This document shows positions 1 to 8,725 of a DNA stretch of 26,078 nucleotides, in pieces; the first letter of the stretch is position 1; each line of letters starts with the position of its first letter. The stretch covers positions 1 through 26,078 of the forward strand of contig CAMEAW010000033.1 in the NCBI GenBank assembly GCA_945911685.1, in the 5' to 3' direction. The notes under the pieces were generated by a model, which was not told the origin of the DNA, did not search any database, and was given only the letters and a program-made list of their open reading frames with translations. The DNA is from Bordetella parapertussis (GTDB lineage: Bacteria > Pseudomonadota > Gammaproteobacteria > Burkholderiales > Burkholderiaceae_B). The translations under genes were made by a program, and so were the position numbers.

Positions 1-137
1 GTTTTTTCAAGTTTATTTGGCTTGGCAAACACGGGATCAGCGGCATGAGCAAGACCCATCACGGTCATGCTGCTTGCGCCAAGTCCGGCACCAGTCACTT
101 GAAAAAACTGACGCCGGGTCAGTTTCACTTCAGGCAT
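1..137 (-). CDS. N-terminus of a Tat-exported protein, possibly formate dehydrogenase large subunit (partial)
   Basis: Only the first 45 codons are in the window; the rest lies beyond the left edge. The ATG (135-137) is preceded by AGGAG at a 6-base spacing, a good ribosome binding site. The peptide begins MPEVKLTRRQFFQVTGAG and continues with a small-residue stretch ending in LAHAADPVFA. The RRQFF box with a mildly hydrophobic core is a twin-arginine export signal, so the mature protein should be folded in the cytoplasm, probably with a cofactor, and sent to the periplasm. RRQFF followed by a small-residue core and then a KLEKT-like stretch resembles the start of formate dehydrogenase-N type molybdopterin subunits. 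No cofactor-binding part is visible, so that name is a guess; the Tat signal itself is firm. Confidence 0.5.
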   Translation of the reverse strand, partial: MPEVKLTRRQFFQVTGAGLGASSMTVMGLAHAADPVFAKPNKLEK

Positions 138-195
138 GTTGACTCCTTCGAGGTTGGGCGATCGCGCATTGCTTCTGACTAAACCTGCAAATACC

Positions 196-221
196 CCTCA
201 GATGAGGTCAATGTATTGACC
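196..221. promoter_or_regulatory. Operator-like inverted repeats upstream of the Tat-protein gene
   Basis: The sequence GGTCAATGTATTGACC (206-221) is a perfect 7-bp inverted repeat with a 2-base spacer, centred about 76 bases upstream of the Tat-protein start codon. It overlaps a second dyad, CCTCAGATGAGG (196-207). The 10-mer CCCCTCAGAT at 194-203 recurs directly at 292-301. Position and symmetry suit a dimeric regulator's site. It does not match the FNR/ANR consensus, and I cannot name the regulator. The remainder of 138-424 shows no gene; an AT-rich dyad at 311-337 is the only other structure. Confidence 0.4.
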
Positions 222-424
222 GAATCCAAACAGATATATGACATTTTGTTGAACGCAAATACGGCTAGTTAAATCCTAACCGAAGTCACAGCCCCTCAGA
301 TCGGGATAAACCCTAGCTTTTTAAAAAAAGCACAGGGGAAAATCTTGATCCAATTCAATAGCTTACACGAAAATTACAACATACCACTATGCCACGAAAC
401 CCTTTGCCCCTAAAAACTAGGATT

Positions 425-2050
425 CTAAAAGCCGACCGCCTGCCCGTCGCGTCGGCTATCACTTGCCGCCACGTAACCGTCTTCATGCAGGTCGGATAAG
501 CGCCAAATAAACTGGCCCGAACCAAAATCCATGTAGGGGTCGTCAATGGCTTTGAGTTGATGGCCTAAGCCTTTTAGCCCTTCAATCGTTTCGGCCCGCA
601 TGGTCGCTTCAACATCAAGGGTGAAGTCACGCGTGAGCTTCCAGCGTGGCGCGCAGCACGCTGCCTGCGGCTGCTGGTTGTAATCCAGCATACGCACCAC
701 CGTTTGCACATGCGCCTGGGGTTGAATATCACCGCCCATCACGCCAAAGCTCATCACCGGCACGCCGCCGCGGGTTAAGAAACCAGGGATAATCGTGTGA
801 AACGGGCGCTTGCGCCCTGCCACCACGTTTGGCGAGTTTGGATCCATCGAGAACCCAACACCGCGGTTTTGCATGCTCACGCCGGTGCCCGGCACCACCA
901 CGCCAGAGCCAAAGCCCATGTAATTGGATTGAATAAACGAAATCATCATGCCGCTTTCATCAGCGGCGGTCAGGTAAATCGTGCCGCCCGTCGCAGGTTG
1001 TCCAGGACCGAAGTGCGTGGCTTTGCTCGGATCAATCAATTTGGCGCGTTCGGCCAAATAGGCGTCATCGAGCATCTGCGCTGGGGTGACTTCCATCGTG
1101 CGTCCGTCAGACACGTAACGGTACAAATCGGCCATGGCAAGTTTCATGGCTTCAATTTGGATATGCTGCGACTCAACAGAATCTACCTTCATACTCGCCA
1201 GATCAAAATGCTCAAGGATGCCCAGCGCCATCAAGGCCGCGATCCCCTGCCCGTTTGGCGGGATTTCGTGCAGCGTATAGCCGCGATAGTTTTTTGAAAT
1301 CGGCGTGACCCATTCAGGTTGATAGCTGCGCAAATCATCTAGCGTATGCGCCCCGCCATTGGCTTGAATAAAGGCGATGATTTTTTCGGCCGTTTCGCCT
1401 TCGTAAAGATCGCGGCCTTTGGTCGCACCAATGCGGCGCAAAGTATTGGCAACGTCTTTAAACACGAACCGTTCACCCACATGGGGCGCACGACCATTGG
1501 GCATAAAGGTATGCGCAAAACCTGGCTGGTCTTTGAGTTCGGGCACAGCCGCCGCCCACTTTTGTGCCACCACCGGGGGCACGGCGTAGCCACGTTCGGC
1601 GATCTCAATCGCAGGTTCCATCAAATCCGCAAACGGCAGTTTGCCGTAGCGTTCGTGCAAGGCGGCCCAGCCCGCCACCACACCGGGGATGGTGATGGCA
1701 TCGACGCCACGCTTTGGGGCGTTGGCCAACCCCTTTTCGTTGACGCCGTATTTGTTTTTAAAGTAATCGACATTCCAGGCCTGAGGGGCATAGCCCGACG
1801 AGTTCAAGCCCTGTAAGGTTTTGCCGTCCCACACGATGGCAAACGCATCACCACCTAAGCCACACGAAACAGGCTCAACCAAAGCAATGGTTGCAGCGGC
1901 AGCAATCGCAGCGTCAACGGCCGAGCCGCCCTTTAGTAACATCCGCAGACCAGCTTGAGCTGCGAGCGGATGTGAGGTCGAGACCACGTTGCGCGCAAAC
2001 ACGGGGATGCGGATTGAGGGATACGGATTTGACCAATCGAACTGTTTCAT
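425..2050 (-). CDS. Gamma-glutamyltransferase family protein (cytoplasmic, YwrD-like)
   Basis: A 541-residue Ntn-hydrolase of the gamma-glutamyltransferase family, which cleaves or transfers gamma-glutamyl groups from glutathione-like substrates after self-cleavage into two subunits. The predicted nucleophile is Thr357 in GGTIYLT, followed by SFIQSNYMGFGSGVVVPGTG. The large-subunit core includes PVSCGLGGDAF (60-70), and the C-terminal part has MGGDIQPQAHVQ (438-449). There is no signal peptide (start MKQFDWSNPYPS), unlike secreted Ggt, so it probably acts in the cytoplasm, as in the YwrD-like branch. The start fits the family's usual N-terminus, but the ribosome binding site is poor, and an intrinsic terminator ends only about 14 bases before the ATG. 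The gene lies downstream of nadE-glnB on the same strand. Its true substrate is unknown. Confidence 0.88.
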   Translation of the reverse strand: MKQFDWSNPYPSIRIPVFARNVVSTSHPLAAQAGLRMLLKGGSAVDAAIAAAATIALVEPVSCGLGGDAFAIVWDGKTLQGLNSSGYAPQAWNVDYFKNKYGVNEKGLANAPKRGVDAITIPGVVAGWAALHERYGKLPFADLMEPAIEIAERGYAVPPVVAQKWAAAVPELKDQPGFAHTFMPNGRAPHVGERFVFKDVANTLRRIGATKGRDLYEGETAEKIIAFIQANGGAHTLDDLRSYQPEWVTPISKNYRGYTLHEIPPNGQGIAALMALGILEHFDLASMKVDSVESQHIQIEAMKLAMADLYRYVSDGRTMEVTPAQMLDDAYLAERAKLIDPSKATHFGPGQPATGGTIYLTAADESGMMISFIQSNYMGFGSGVVVPGTGVSMQNRGVGFSMDPNSPNVVAGRKRPFHTIIPGFLTRGGVPVMSFGVMGGDIQPQAHVQTVVRMLDYNQQPQAACCAPRWKLTRDFTLDVEATMRAETIEGLKGLGHQLKAIDDPYMDFGSGQFIWRLSDLHEDGYVAASDSRRDGQAVGF

Positions 2051-2063
2051 AAAATGGGCTCAG

Positions 2064-2105
2064 GTAAAAAATTAAAGGCGCCGACACAGTATGTGTTGCG
2101 GCGCC
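2064..2105 (-). terminator. Intrinsic terminator/attenuator between glnB and ggt
   Basis: On the minus strand, GGCGCCG and an ACACA arm pair across a very short loop (stem 2077-2105, one small bulge), followed directly by TTTAATTTTTT (2066-2076). This is a GC-rich stem with a U-tract, oriented to stop transcription coming from glnB. It sits against the ggt start region. Confidence 0.75.
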
Positions 2106-2155
2106 CGGGTGGCAAAGCTTTTACGCGTTAACGTGAATACATTGATCTGTACCTG

Positions 2156-2231
2156 TGCAATAACCGTGACCTTGCAATAAACGTAATCTCACAATGAACA
2201 TCAGATCGTAACCCTGCGGTAAACGTAACCC
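2156..2231. repeat. Degenerate 17-bp tandem repeats downstream of glnB
   Basis: Two adjacent 17-mers, TGCAATAACCGTGACCT (2156-2172) and TGCAATAAACGTAATCT (2173-2189), differ at three positions. After 8 bases come two more 17-base units (2198-2214 and 2215-2231), which share CGTAACCC; the last is TGCGGTAAACGTAACCC. The array fills most of the non-coding space between the glnB stop codon and the terminator. Function unknown. Confidence 0.55.
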
Positions 2232-2264
2232 AGCCATGAGCATGGCCTTGCAGTGCGGGTCAGC

Positions 2265-2624
<360 letters not shown>

Positions 2625-4280
2625 TTAAAAAGTTTCACGGAAACCGTTAGACAAAGGATAACGCCAATCTCGTCCGTATGCGCGACTGGTGATGCGCGGG
2701 CCGGGCGGGCTTTGCTTACGCTTATATTCATTGATACGAATCAAGCGAACGATTTGCTCGACCGCGGCACGCTCAAAGCCTGCTGCCACAATCTGCGCTG
2801 CAGACTGATTTTGTTCAACATACCGTTCAATAATACCGTCAATCACGTCGTATTCTGGCAAATTGTCTTGGTCGGTTTGGTCGGGGCGCAACTCGGCTGA
2901 GGGGGGGCGCGTAATAATGCGCTCGGGAATCACCTCAGACAGCGTATTACGCCAGCGTGCCAAGCGATAGACCAAGGTCTTGGCCACATCCTTTAATACG
3001 GCAAAGCCGCCCGCCATGTCGCCATAGAGCGTGCAATAACCTGTTGAAAGTTCAGACTTGTTACCCGTTGTGAGCACGAGATGACCGAATTTATTCGATA
3101 AAGCCATCAGCAACATCCCGCGCAAGCGGGCTTGGATATTTTCTTCGGTGGCATCTAAGGCCTTGCCCGCAAACATCGGGCTCAAGACTTGATCAAAGCT
3201 TGCCGCCAAATCCGCAATCGCAATCTCTTCGTAGCCGACACCGAGACGCTTCACCATGTCACGCGCGTCGATCTGCGAGATATCTGCGGTGTAACGCGAG
3301 GGCATCATCACGGCATGAACGTTTTCGGCACCTAAGGCATCAACGGCAATCGCCATCACCACGGCTGAATCAATCCCACCCGACAAGCCCAAAATGACGG
3401 TACGAAAACCATTCTTTTTGACGTAATCGGCCAAACAGGTGGTGAGCGCCTGCCAGACTTGCGCTTCAACGCCTAGCTCTGGGGTCAATGCTTGCCCGAC
3501 CAGGCCTGCTGCTGACGATGCGACTGCGACGATGCTGCTGTCGCTCGACACCTCAATTAAGCTTAGGGCACTTGTATATTCAGGCAATCTGTTGACCAAC
3601 GCACCGCTGGCATCCATGGCAAACGACGCCCCGTCAAAGGTGAGTTCGTCTTGCCCGCCAACCAAGTTTGCGTATACCAGCGAGCAGCCGGTGCGGGCCA
3701 CACAACGGCGCGCAATCTCAAGGCGTTGGGCGTATTTACCAAGGTTGTACGGCGAGGCATTGAGCACCAACAGCGTGTGAGCGCCCTGCTGAGCCGCCGC
3801 CTCGGGCGCAGAGTCAAACCAGATGTCTTCGCAAATATTGACGCCAAAACAGACCCCACCCACGGTGAAGCTAAACGGATGTTCACCCGCAGCAAAATAG
3901 CGTTGCTCGTCGAACACCGCGTAATTGGGAAGCTCGCGTTTGAAATAGGTCCCTAAGACTCTGCCATCCACCAACACTGAGGCGGCGTTGCGCAGCAAGC
4001 CATTTTGGCTAGTCACGTGGCCCACCACGACGTGCAGCCCTGCCAAGCCAGACAAACTGGCACATAGGCCGTTGAGCACCTGATCGCACTGGTCGATAAA
4101 TGAGGGTCTGAGCAACAGATCTTCGGGCGGATAGCCCGTGAGGACAAGTTCAGGCGTTAACAGCACCTGAGCCCCAGCGGCGTGCGCCAACCGGGCAGCC
4201 TCAAGCACACGTTGCGCATTTCCTGATAAATCACCCACTAACGCATTAATTTGTGCAATGCTGACCTTAACGGCAGACAT
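2625..4280 (-). CDS. nadE: Glutamine-dependent NAD+ synthetase
   Basis: A 551-residue two-domain enzyme that amidates nicotinic acid adenine dinucleotide to NAD+, drawing ammonia from glutamine. The N-terminal nitrilase-like glutaminase domain shows the Glu-Lys-Cys triad: Glu44 in [11 protein letters not shown], Lys114 in [14 protein letters not shown] and Cys150 in NICEDIW. The C-terminal synthetase domain begins near residue 285, with the PP-loop SGGIDS (300-305), and includes [22 protein letters not shown]. The C-terminus [13 protein letters not shown]...[13 protein letters not shown] is typical of the family. The ATG at 4278-4280 has only a weak purine-rich site upstream. It is divergent from argH and is followed closely by glnB. 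Confidence 0.97.
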   Translation of the reverse strand: MSAVKVSIAQINALVGDLSGNAQRVLEAARLAHAAGAQVLLTPELVLTGYPPEDLLLRPSFIDQCDQVLNGLCASLSGLAGLHVVVGHVTSQNGLLRNAASVLVDGRVLGTYFKRELPNYAVFDEQRYFAAGEHPFSFTVGGVCFGVNICEDIWFDSAPEAAAQQGAHTLLVLNASPYNLGKYAQRLEIARRCVARTGCSLVYANLVGGQDELTFDGASFAMDASGALVNRLPEYTSALSLIEVSSDSSIVAVASSAAGLVGQALTPELGVEAQVWQALTTCLADYVKKNGFRTVILGLSGGIDSAVVMAIAVDALGAENVHAVMMPSRYTADISQIDARDMVKRLGVGYEEIAIADLAASFDQVLSPMFAGKALDATEENIQARLRGMLLMALSNKFGHLVLTTGNKSELSTGYCTLYGDMAGGFAVLKDVAKTLVYRLARWRNTLSEVIPERIITRPPSAELRPDQTDQDNLPEYDVIDGIIERYVEQNQSAAQIVAAGFERAAVEQIVRLIRINEYKRKQSPPGPRITSRAYGRDWRYPLSNGFRETF

Positions 4281-4347
4281 GAAGATTCCGGTGATACGAG
4301 TTATTGTCCGAAAATTATCGCACGCCTGCGGGGTCAGCGCAGCACTC

Positions 4348-4353
4348 TATAAT
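4348..4353 (+). promoter_or_regulatory. Candidate -10 box for argH
   Basis: A perfect TATAAT lies 9 bases before the argH ATG, in the 82-base gap between divergent nadE and argH. No convincing -35 hexamer is seen at the usual spacing. If used, transcription would begin within about 3 bases of the start codon, so the message would be almost leaderless. Confidence 0.4.
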
Positions 4354-4362
4354 CCAATCATC

Positions 4363-5778
4363 ATGAAAAATACCCAAAACCCTACGCATAATCAGTTTGA
4401 TAAAAAATCCGAAGCTTGGTCTGCCCGCTTCTCAGAGCCCGTTTCTGAACTCGTCAAACGCTACACGGCCTCGGTTGATTTTGACAAGCGCTTGGCCTTA
4501 GTCGATATCCAAGGTTCACTGGCGCATGCCACCATGCTGGCAGCCGTCAACGTGATCACGGCTCAAGATTTAGCCGACATTGAGCGCGGCATGGCTCAGA
4601 TCCTGAGCGAAATTCAGGCAAGCACCTTCACTTGGCTGCTTGACCTCGAAGACGTCCATCTCAATATTGAAAAGCGTTTAGTTGAATTGGTGGGTGATGC
4701 AGGCAAACGACTGCACACTGGGCGTTCGCGTAACGACCAAGTCGCCACTGACATCCGTTTATGGCTACGTGGCGAAGTCGATCAACTCGGCGACTTATTA
4801 AACGCGCTGCGCCGCGCACTTGCCACCGTTGCGCTGCAACAAGCCGACACGATTCTGCCTGGCTTTACCCACATGCAAGTCGCCCAGCCCGTTACCTTCG
4901 GCCATCACTTACTCGCTTACGCCGAGATGTTTGGGCGCGATGCCAGCCGGCTGCAAGATTGCCGCAAGCGGGTCAATATTTTGCCCTTAGGTGCTGCCGC
5001 ACTGGCCGGAACAAGCTTTCCGATTGATCGCCCCATGGTAGCCAAGCTTTTAGGGTTTGAGGACGTTTGCCAAAACTCGCTTGACGCCGTCTCTGACCGC
5101 GATTTTGCGATTGAGTTTTGCGGCGCCTGCGCGCTGATCATGACGCACATTTCAAGGCTGTCTGAAGAGCTGATTATCTGGATGAGCCCCCGCGTGGGTT
5201 TCATTGATTTGCCCGATCGCTTTTGCACTGGCAGCTCGATCATGCCGCAAAAAAAGAACCCCGATGTACCCGAACTTGCGCGTGGCAAAACGGGTCGCGT
5301 CAATGGCAACTTGGTGGGCTTACTCACATTAATGAAAGGTCAGCCCCTAGCCTACAACAAAGACAATCAAGAAGACAAAGAAGGCTTATTCGATACGGCA
5401 GATACCGTGCGCGATACGCTCACCATTTTTGCGGACATGATCGCGGGTATTCAAGTCAAGCCCGATGCCATGCGCGCTGCCGCCTTGCAGGGGTTTGCCA
5501 CAGCAACAGACTTAGCCGACTACTTGGTCAAGCGAGGCGTGGCGTTTCGGGATGCGCACGAAGCGGTTGCGCATGCCGTGCGCGAGTGCGAAAAAAAGAG
5601 TTGCGACCTGGCTGATCTGAGCGTAGCTGAGCTACGTGTGTTTCATGCCTCGGTGGGCGATGATGTGCACCAGGTGCTGACCCTCGAAGGCTCGGTCGCT
5701 GCGCGCGATCATATCGGTGGCACAGCGCCAGCACGCGTGCGCCAAGCTGCTGAAAAAATCCTGGCGCAAACCAAGTAA
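4363..5778 (+). CDS. argH: Argininosuccinate lyase
   Basis: A 471-residue fumarase/aspartase-superfamily enzyme that splits argininosuccinate into arginine and fumarate, the last step of arginine synthesis. Motifs in order: [13 protein letters not shown] (118-130), the TH pair at 169-170 ([11 protein letters not shown]), and the superfamily signature [11 protein letters not shown] (290-300) with the flexible-loop serines. The length is canonical. The reading frame is open upstream to 4258, but that part overlaps the nadE start; the ATG at 4363 gives [19 protein letters not shown], which matches the usual family N-terminus. No Shine-Dalgarno sequence precedes it. It is convergent with rlmD, with only 10 bases between the two stop codons. 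Confidence 0.97.
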   Translation: MKNTQNPTHNQFDKKSEAWSARFSEPVSELVKRYTASVDFDKRLALVDIQGSLAHATMLAAVNVITAQDLADIERGMAQILSEIQASTFTWLLDLEDVHLNIEKRLVELVGDAGKRLHTGRSRNDQVATDIRLWLRGEVDQLGDLLNALRRALATVALQQADTILPGFTHMQVAQPVTFGHHLLAYAEMFGRDASRLQDCRKRVNILPLGAAALAGTSFPIDRPMVAKLLGFEDVCQNSLDAVSDRDFAIEFCGACALIMTHISRLSEELIIWMSPRVGFIDLPDRFCTGSSIMPQKKNPDVPELARGKTGRVNGNLVGLLTLMKGQPLAYNKDNQEDKEGLFDTADTVRDTLTIFADMIAGIQVKPDAMRAAALQGFATATDLADYLVKRGVAFRDAHEAVAHAVRECEKKSCDLADLSVAELRVFHASVGDDVHQVLTLEGSVAARDHIGGTAPARVRQAAEKILAQTK

Positions 5779-5788
5779 CTGAGTCGTT

Positions 5789-7105
5789 TCAGTCTTTGCG
5801 CTCAAACACCGCGATCGATTCAATGTGACTTGTGTGCGGAAACATATTAATCGCACCCGCGCTGCGTAAGTGATAGCCAGCCTGGTTGACCAGCACGTCA
5901 GCGTCGCGCGCCAGCGTAGCAGGGTTGCACGACACATACACAATGCGCTCGGGGCGCTCTTGCTGGGTTAGCGCAGCAAGCGCTTGCACGAGGGCATAGG
6001 CCCCTTCACGTGGCGGATCAATCAGCATGCGATCAATGTGCCCCAAGCTTTGCAGCCAGGCCTGATCCACTTCAAATAAATTCAGCGTTTGAAATGTTGC
6101 ATTTAAGATCCCAGCCTGCACCGCAGCCTGGGCACCTCGCTCAGTCAAAGACGCACTGCCCTCGACACCCACCACCTCAAGACACCGCGTAGCGAGCGGC
6201 AGCGTAAAGTTGCCCAAGCCACAAAACATATCTGCAACGCGATCGGTGCGCTGCACGCCTAGCAGACTTAGCGCGCGCGATACCAGCACACGATTAATCT
6301 GGTGATTAACCTGCGTGAAATCGGTAGGCCGATACGGCATACGCAGCCCAAACTCGGGCAAACTGTAACCAAGCTTGCGCTCGTCTTCGGGCTCAAGGGC
6401 ATGCACTGTATCAGGGCCTTTTGACTGCAACCACCACTGGATATTGTGCTGAGCGGCAAAGGCGCGTAGCGTGGTAATTTCGTCGGCGCTTAAGGGATCG
6501 AGGTGCCGTAACACCAAGGCGGTCGAGGTGTCGCCCACGCAGACTTCGATTTGCGCAAAGCGATCGGGCGCTGAGAGCGCCATGATCAAGCCGCGTAACG
6601 GCACTAGCAATGCCGCCACATGCGGGGGCAACACATGGCACGTTTTGATATCGGCGACAAAGCTGCTTTTGCGCTCATGAAAACCCACGAGCACGGTACC
6701 CTTCTTGGCCACCCAACGCACTGACAATCGGGCGCGATAACGATAACCCCAGCTGGGACCGTGTAACGGCGGCAGCATCTGCTCGGGCCGCACGTTACCG
6801 ATATGCGCAAGGTTATCTTCAAGAACGCGTTGCTTGCTGGCCACTTGGGCGGCAGGGTCAAGATGTTGCATTACGCAGCCCCCACACACCCCAAAATGCT
6901 CACAGCGCGGCTTGACCCGCTGTGATGACTCGCGAACAATGACCTGCACACGCCCAATATCAAACGACGGTTTACGTCGAAAAATATTCGCGGTGACTCG
7001 CTCTGAAGCCAGAGCGCCTTCAACAAAAACAACCTTGCCGTCATGACGGGCGACACCGCGCGCCTCAAGATCAAGGGACTCGACTTGCAAAACTTCTTGA
7101 GGCAT
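5789..7105 (-). CDS. rlmD: 23S rRNA (uracil(1939)-C(5))-methyltransferase
   Basis: A 438-residue TrmA/RumA-family enzyme that makes m5U1939 in 23S rRNA using S-adenosylmethionine. The N-terminal TRAM-like region ([22 protein letters not shown]) is followed by the Fe-S cluster cysteines Cys68, Cys74, Cys77 ([10 protein letters not shown]) and Cys156. The SAM-binding stretch [15 protein letters not shown] (291-305) and the catalytic Cys393 in [13 protein letters not shown] complete the set. The ATG at 7103-7105 gives a normal N-terminus. An in-frame TTG at 7130-7132 would add nine residues but sits against a hairpin, so I prefer the ATG. The upstream 60 bases hold a terminator and then the right end of a TnpB element. 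Confidence 0.95.
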   Translation of the reverse strand: MPQEVLQVESLDLEARGVARHDGKVVFVEGALASERVTANIFRRKPSFDIGRVQVIVRESSQRVKPRCEHFGVCGGCVMQHLDPAAQVASKQRVLEDNLAHIGNVRPEQMLPPLHGPSWGYRYRARLSVRWVAKKGTVLVGFHERKSSFVADIKTCHVLPPHVAALLVPLRGLIMALSAPDRFAQIEVCVGDTSTALVLRHLDPLSADEITTLRAFAAQHNIQWWLQSKGPDTVHALEPEDERKLGYSLPEFGLRMPYRPTDFTQVNHQINRVLVSRALSLLGVQRTDRVADMFCGLGNFTLPLATRCLEVVGVEGSASLTERGAQAAVQAGILNATFQTLNLFEVDQAWLQSLGHIDRMLIDPPREGAYALVQALAALTQQERPERIVYVSCNPATLARDADVLVNQAGYHLRSAGAINMFPHTSHIESIAVFERKD

Positions 7106-7120
7106 AAAAATGTCTTTTGA

Positions 7121-7155
7121 TGAAAAAAGCAAAAGCGCTCTCGGTGAAGCGAGAG
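7121..7155 (-). terminator. Intrinsic terminator between the TnpB element and rlmD
   Basis: On the minus strand CTCTCG and CGAGAG pair across a 6-base loop (7138-7155), with two further pairs past a bulge. CGCTTTTGCTTTTTTC follows. It lies outside the mobile element. Before insertion it would have stood a short way downstream of the DUF3106-like gene, so it is probably the original terminator of the surE-pcm-nlpD run. Confidence 0.65.
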
Positions 7156-7166
7156 GCGATTTGACC

Positions 7167-7320
7167 TTGACTTCCTCCCCGCCCTAAAGGACGGGGATTC
7201 CTACGGCGTAAACCTCGGGATGAGGTCGTTCGCTTCGGTGGGTTCCTGTTGCTGACGGCATTATTGCACCGTTCACTTGGCAGGCGAGCCGGGCATGTCC
7301 TGCCCTTAGTATGTTGATGG
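7167..7320 (-). ncRNA. Predicted omega RNA (reRNA) at the tnpB 3' end
   Basis: TnpB proteins use a guide RNA made from the 3' end of tnpB and the right-end hairpin, with the guide read from flanking host DNA. Here the tnpB stop codon (7184-7186) lies inside the right-end hairpin (7177-7196), the expected arrangement. The guide would begin at 7166 on the minus strand as GGTCAAATCGCCTCTCGCTT. The 5' limit near 7320 is a rough estimate; transcript processing cannot be read from sequence. Confidence 0.5.
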
Positions 7321-8419
7321 CGGCAGTGAGGTCTGCGTTTTCTGCAAAGCCGCACTCGACGCACTCAAACTTGGCTTGCGTCGTGCGGTTCTCGGCTGCT
7401 ACGTGCCTGCAGACTGGGCACGTCCGGCTAGTATTGCGCGGATCGATGGCTAGTACCTCACCACCACGCCAAGCTTGTTTGTATTCTAGCTGGCGGCGAA
7501 ACTCGCCCCAGCCCTGATCGAGAATCGACTTGTTCAGGCCCGACTTGGCTTTGACGCAGCGCCCAGGTGCCTCAACCGTGCCTGAGGCCGATTTGCTCAT
7601 ATTTTTGACTTTCAAGTCTTCGATCACAATCATCGCGTGGTTTTTGCTGATGAGGGTAGAAGTCTTGTGAAGAAAGTCATGGCGGGTATGGGCGACCCGA
7701 CGATGCAAGCGTGAGACTTTCTGTTTCTGCTTTTTCCAGTTGTGGCTGAATTTGATCTTGCGGCTCAAGCAACGCTGATGCTTCGCGAGGGTTTCGGCGT
7801 GTTTGCCAAGGGCTTTGACGGGCTCAAATACCGTACCGTCTGACAGCGTGGCAAACCGAAGCACGCCTAGGTCGATGCCGACAATAGAGGTCGCCGAATG
7901 CACAGGCTGCGCCACCTCGCGCTCAGTTTGAATGCTGGCGTACCACTTGTTAGCCACACACGACACGATGATGTTTTTGATTGTGCCTTCAACGGCGCGA
8001 CTCTTGCGATAGCGAAGCCAGCCTAACTTTGGAAACCTAATGCGGCGATTGCCAGCATCGAGTTCGCAGCCCTGAGGAAAGCAAAAACTGGTACTTGCGC
8101 CCTTCTTTTTGAAGGTTGGGAACGCGGCGCGTTTCTCAAAAAAGTTTTTATACGCACGCGCCAAATCTTTGAGCACAACTTGATACAACTGCGACGGCGT
8201 GTCTTTAAGCCACAAGGTCTCAGGTTCTTTCTTCCAGACTGGTAGCCATTTGCACATATCAAAATGATTGACGAACTTTTGGCCTTGCTGGTGATTAGCG
8301 ATTTGAAGTACGAGAGCCTTGTTCCAGACGAAACGGCAGGTGCCGGCGATGCGACGCATGGCGCGCAGTTGTTCACCGTTTGGTTCAATCCGAAATTTGT
8401 AGGCCTGCAAGCGTTTCAT
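7184..8419 (-). CDS. tnpB: RNA-guided endonuclease TnpB (IS605 OrfB family)
   Basis: A 411-residue TnpB with all catalytic residues visible: the RuvC triad Asp183 (VGIDLG), Glu267 (IVIEDLKV) and Asp363 (NADLTAAINI), and the zinc ribbon Cys334, Cys337, Cys353, Cys356 (CPVC...CVEC). The N-terminus MKRLQAYKFRIEPNGEQ is the usual helix-turn-helix start, so I place the start at the ATG 8417-8419, although the frame is open to 8536. GAGGG lies almost against the ATG, and TATAAT lies about 10 bases upstream of it. The family cuts DNA next to a short transposon-adjacent motif under guidance of an element-encoded RNA, favouring retention of the element. The length is typical and I see no frameshift, so it is probably functional. 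It could also be carried passively. Confidence 0.95.
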   Translation of the reverse strand: MKRLQAYKFRIEPNGEQLRAMRRIAGTCRFVWNKALVLQIANHQQGQKFVNHFDMCKWLPVWKKEPETLWLKDTPSQLYQVVLKDLARAYKNFFEKRAAFPTFKKKGASTSFCFPQGCELDAGNRRIRFPKLGWLRYRKSRAVEGTIKNIIVSCVANKWYASIQTEREVAQPVHSATSIVGIDLGVLRFATLSDGTVFEPVKALGKHAETLAKHQRCLSRKIKFSHNWKKQKQKVSRLHRRVAHTRHDFLHKTSTLISKNHAMIVIEDLKVKNMSKSASGTVEAPGRCVKAKSGLNKSILDQGWGEFRRQLEYKQAWRGGEVLAIDPRNTSRTCPVCRHVAAENRTTQAKFECVECGFAENADLTAAINILRAGHARLACQVNGAIMPSATGTHRSERPHPEVYAVGIPVL

Positions 8420-8652
8420 GCCCTCAATTATATTTGCGCGATCAAGGCAGATCACCAAATCACCTGTGTAAAAGTTGTATTTGTCAGGTAAAAATTCAGT
8501 GAGTCTTTGCAACGAAAACTTGATCTTTGTAACCAAATATTGTCAAGGCGTAAGCACCAAAAAAGATGGGCAATAGACTAAGGCTGCATCGCGATGACCA
8601 TTGTTTGCCAAGATATTGAGTAGAAGTAGACGGCTAAGTCAGAAAACAGCAA

Positions 8653-8702
8653 GGACACCTGCGGTGTCCGCGCTATTCATCCTCCCCCTGAACGGGGAGG
8701 AT
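8653..8702. repeat. Left-end hairpins of the TnpB element
   Basis: Two perfect dyads stand side by side: ATCCTCCCC with GGGGAGGAT around a 6-base loop (8679-8702), and GGACACC with GGTGTCC around a 3-base loop (8653-8669). The first is the subterminal hairpin expected for transposase binding. The second is extra and unexplained. Between here and the tnpB start (8420-8652) I see no further gene. Confidence 0.7.
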
Positions 8703-8725
8703 TTCCGCGCACTTGGTTAAACAAA

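Larger units (their letters stand above)
7167..8715 (-). mobile_element. IS200/IS605-type element carrying tnpB only (IS1341-like)
   Basis: The element is about 1.55 kb, with tnpB on the minus strand and no tnpA. The right end (7167-7196) has a CCCCG/CGGGG hairpin and ends in GAGGAAGTCAA when read along tnpB. The left end (8679-8715) has a perfect 9-bp stem, ATCCTCCCC/GGGGAGGAT. Both ends share GGGGAGGA. The left boundary abuts TTTAAC (8716-8721 on the minus strand), which matches the known IS605 target. No target-site duplication is seen, as expected for single-strand transposition. It lies between the DUF3106-like gene and rlmD without breaking either. The right boundary could also be 7161, because GTCAA is repeated there. 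Without tnpA it would need transposase supplied in trans. Confidence 0.85.

Noticed and set aside
311..337. AT-rich dyad CCCT...GCTTTTT/AAAAAGC...AGGG considered as the ggt terminator
   Set aside because: The stem is mostly A-T pairs and the following T-run is short; it may still matter but is not convincing as a terminator.
797..1297. A 166-codon open frame on the plus strand inside the ggt gene
   Set aside because: It is antisense to a well-supported gene, has no ribosome binding site or recognisable protein pattern, and open antisense frames are common in this base composition.
4258..4362. An N-terminal extension of argH from 4258
   Set aside because: It overlaps the nadE start on the other strand and departs from the usual argininosuccinate lyase N-terminus.
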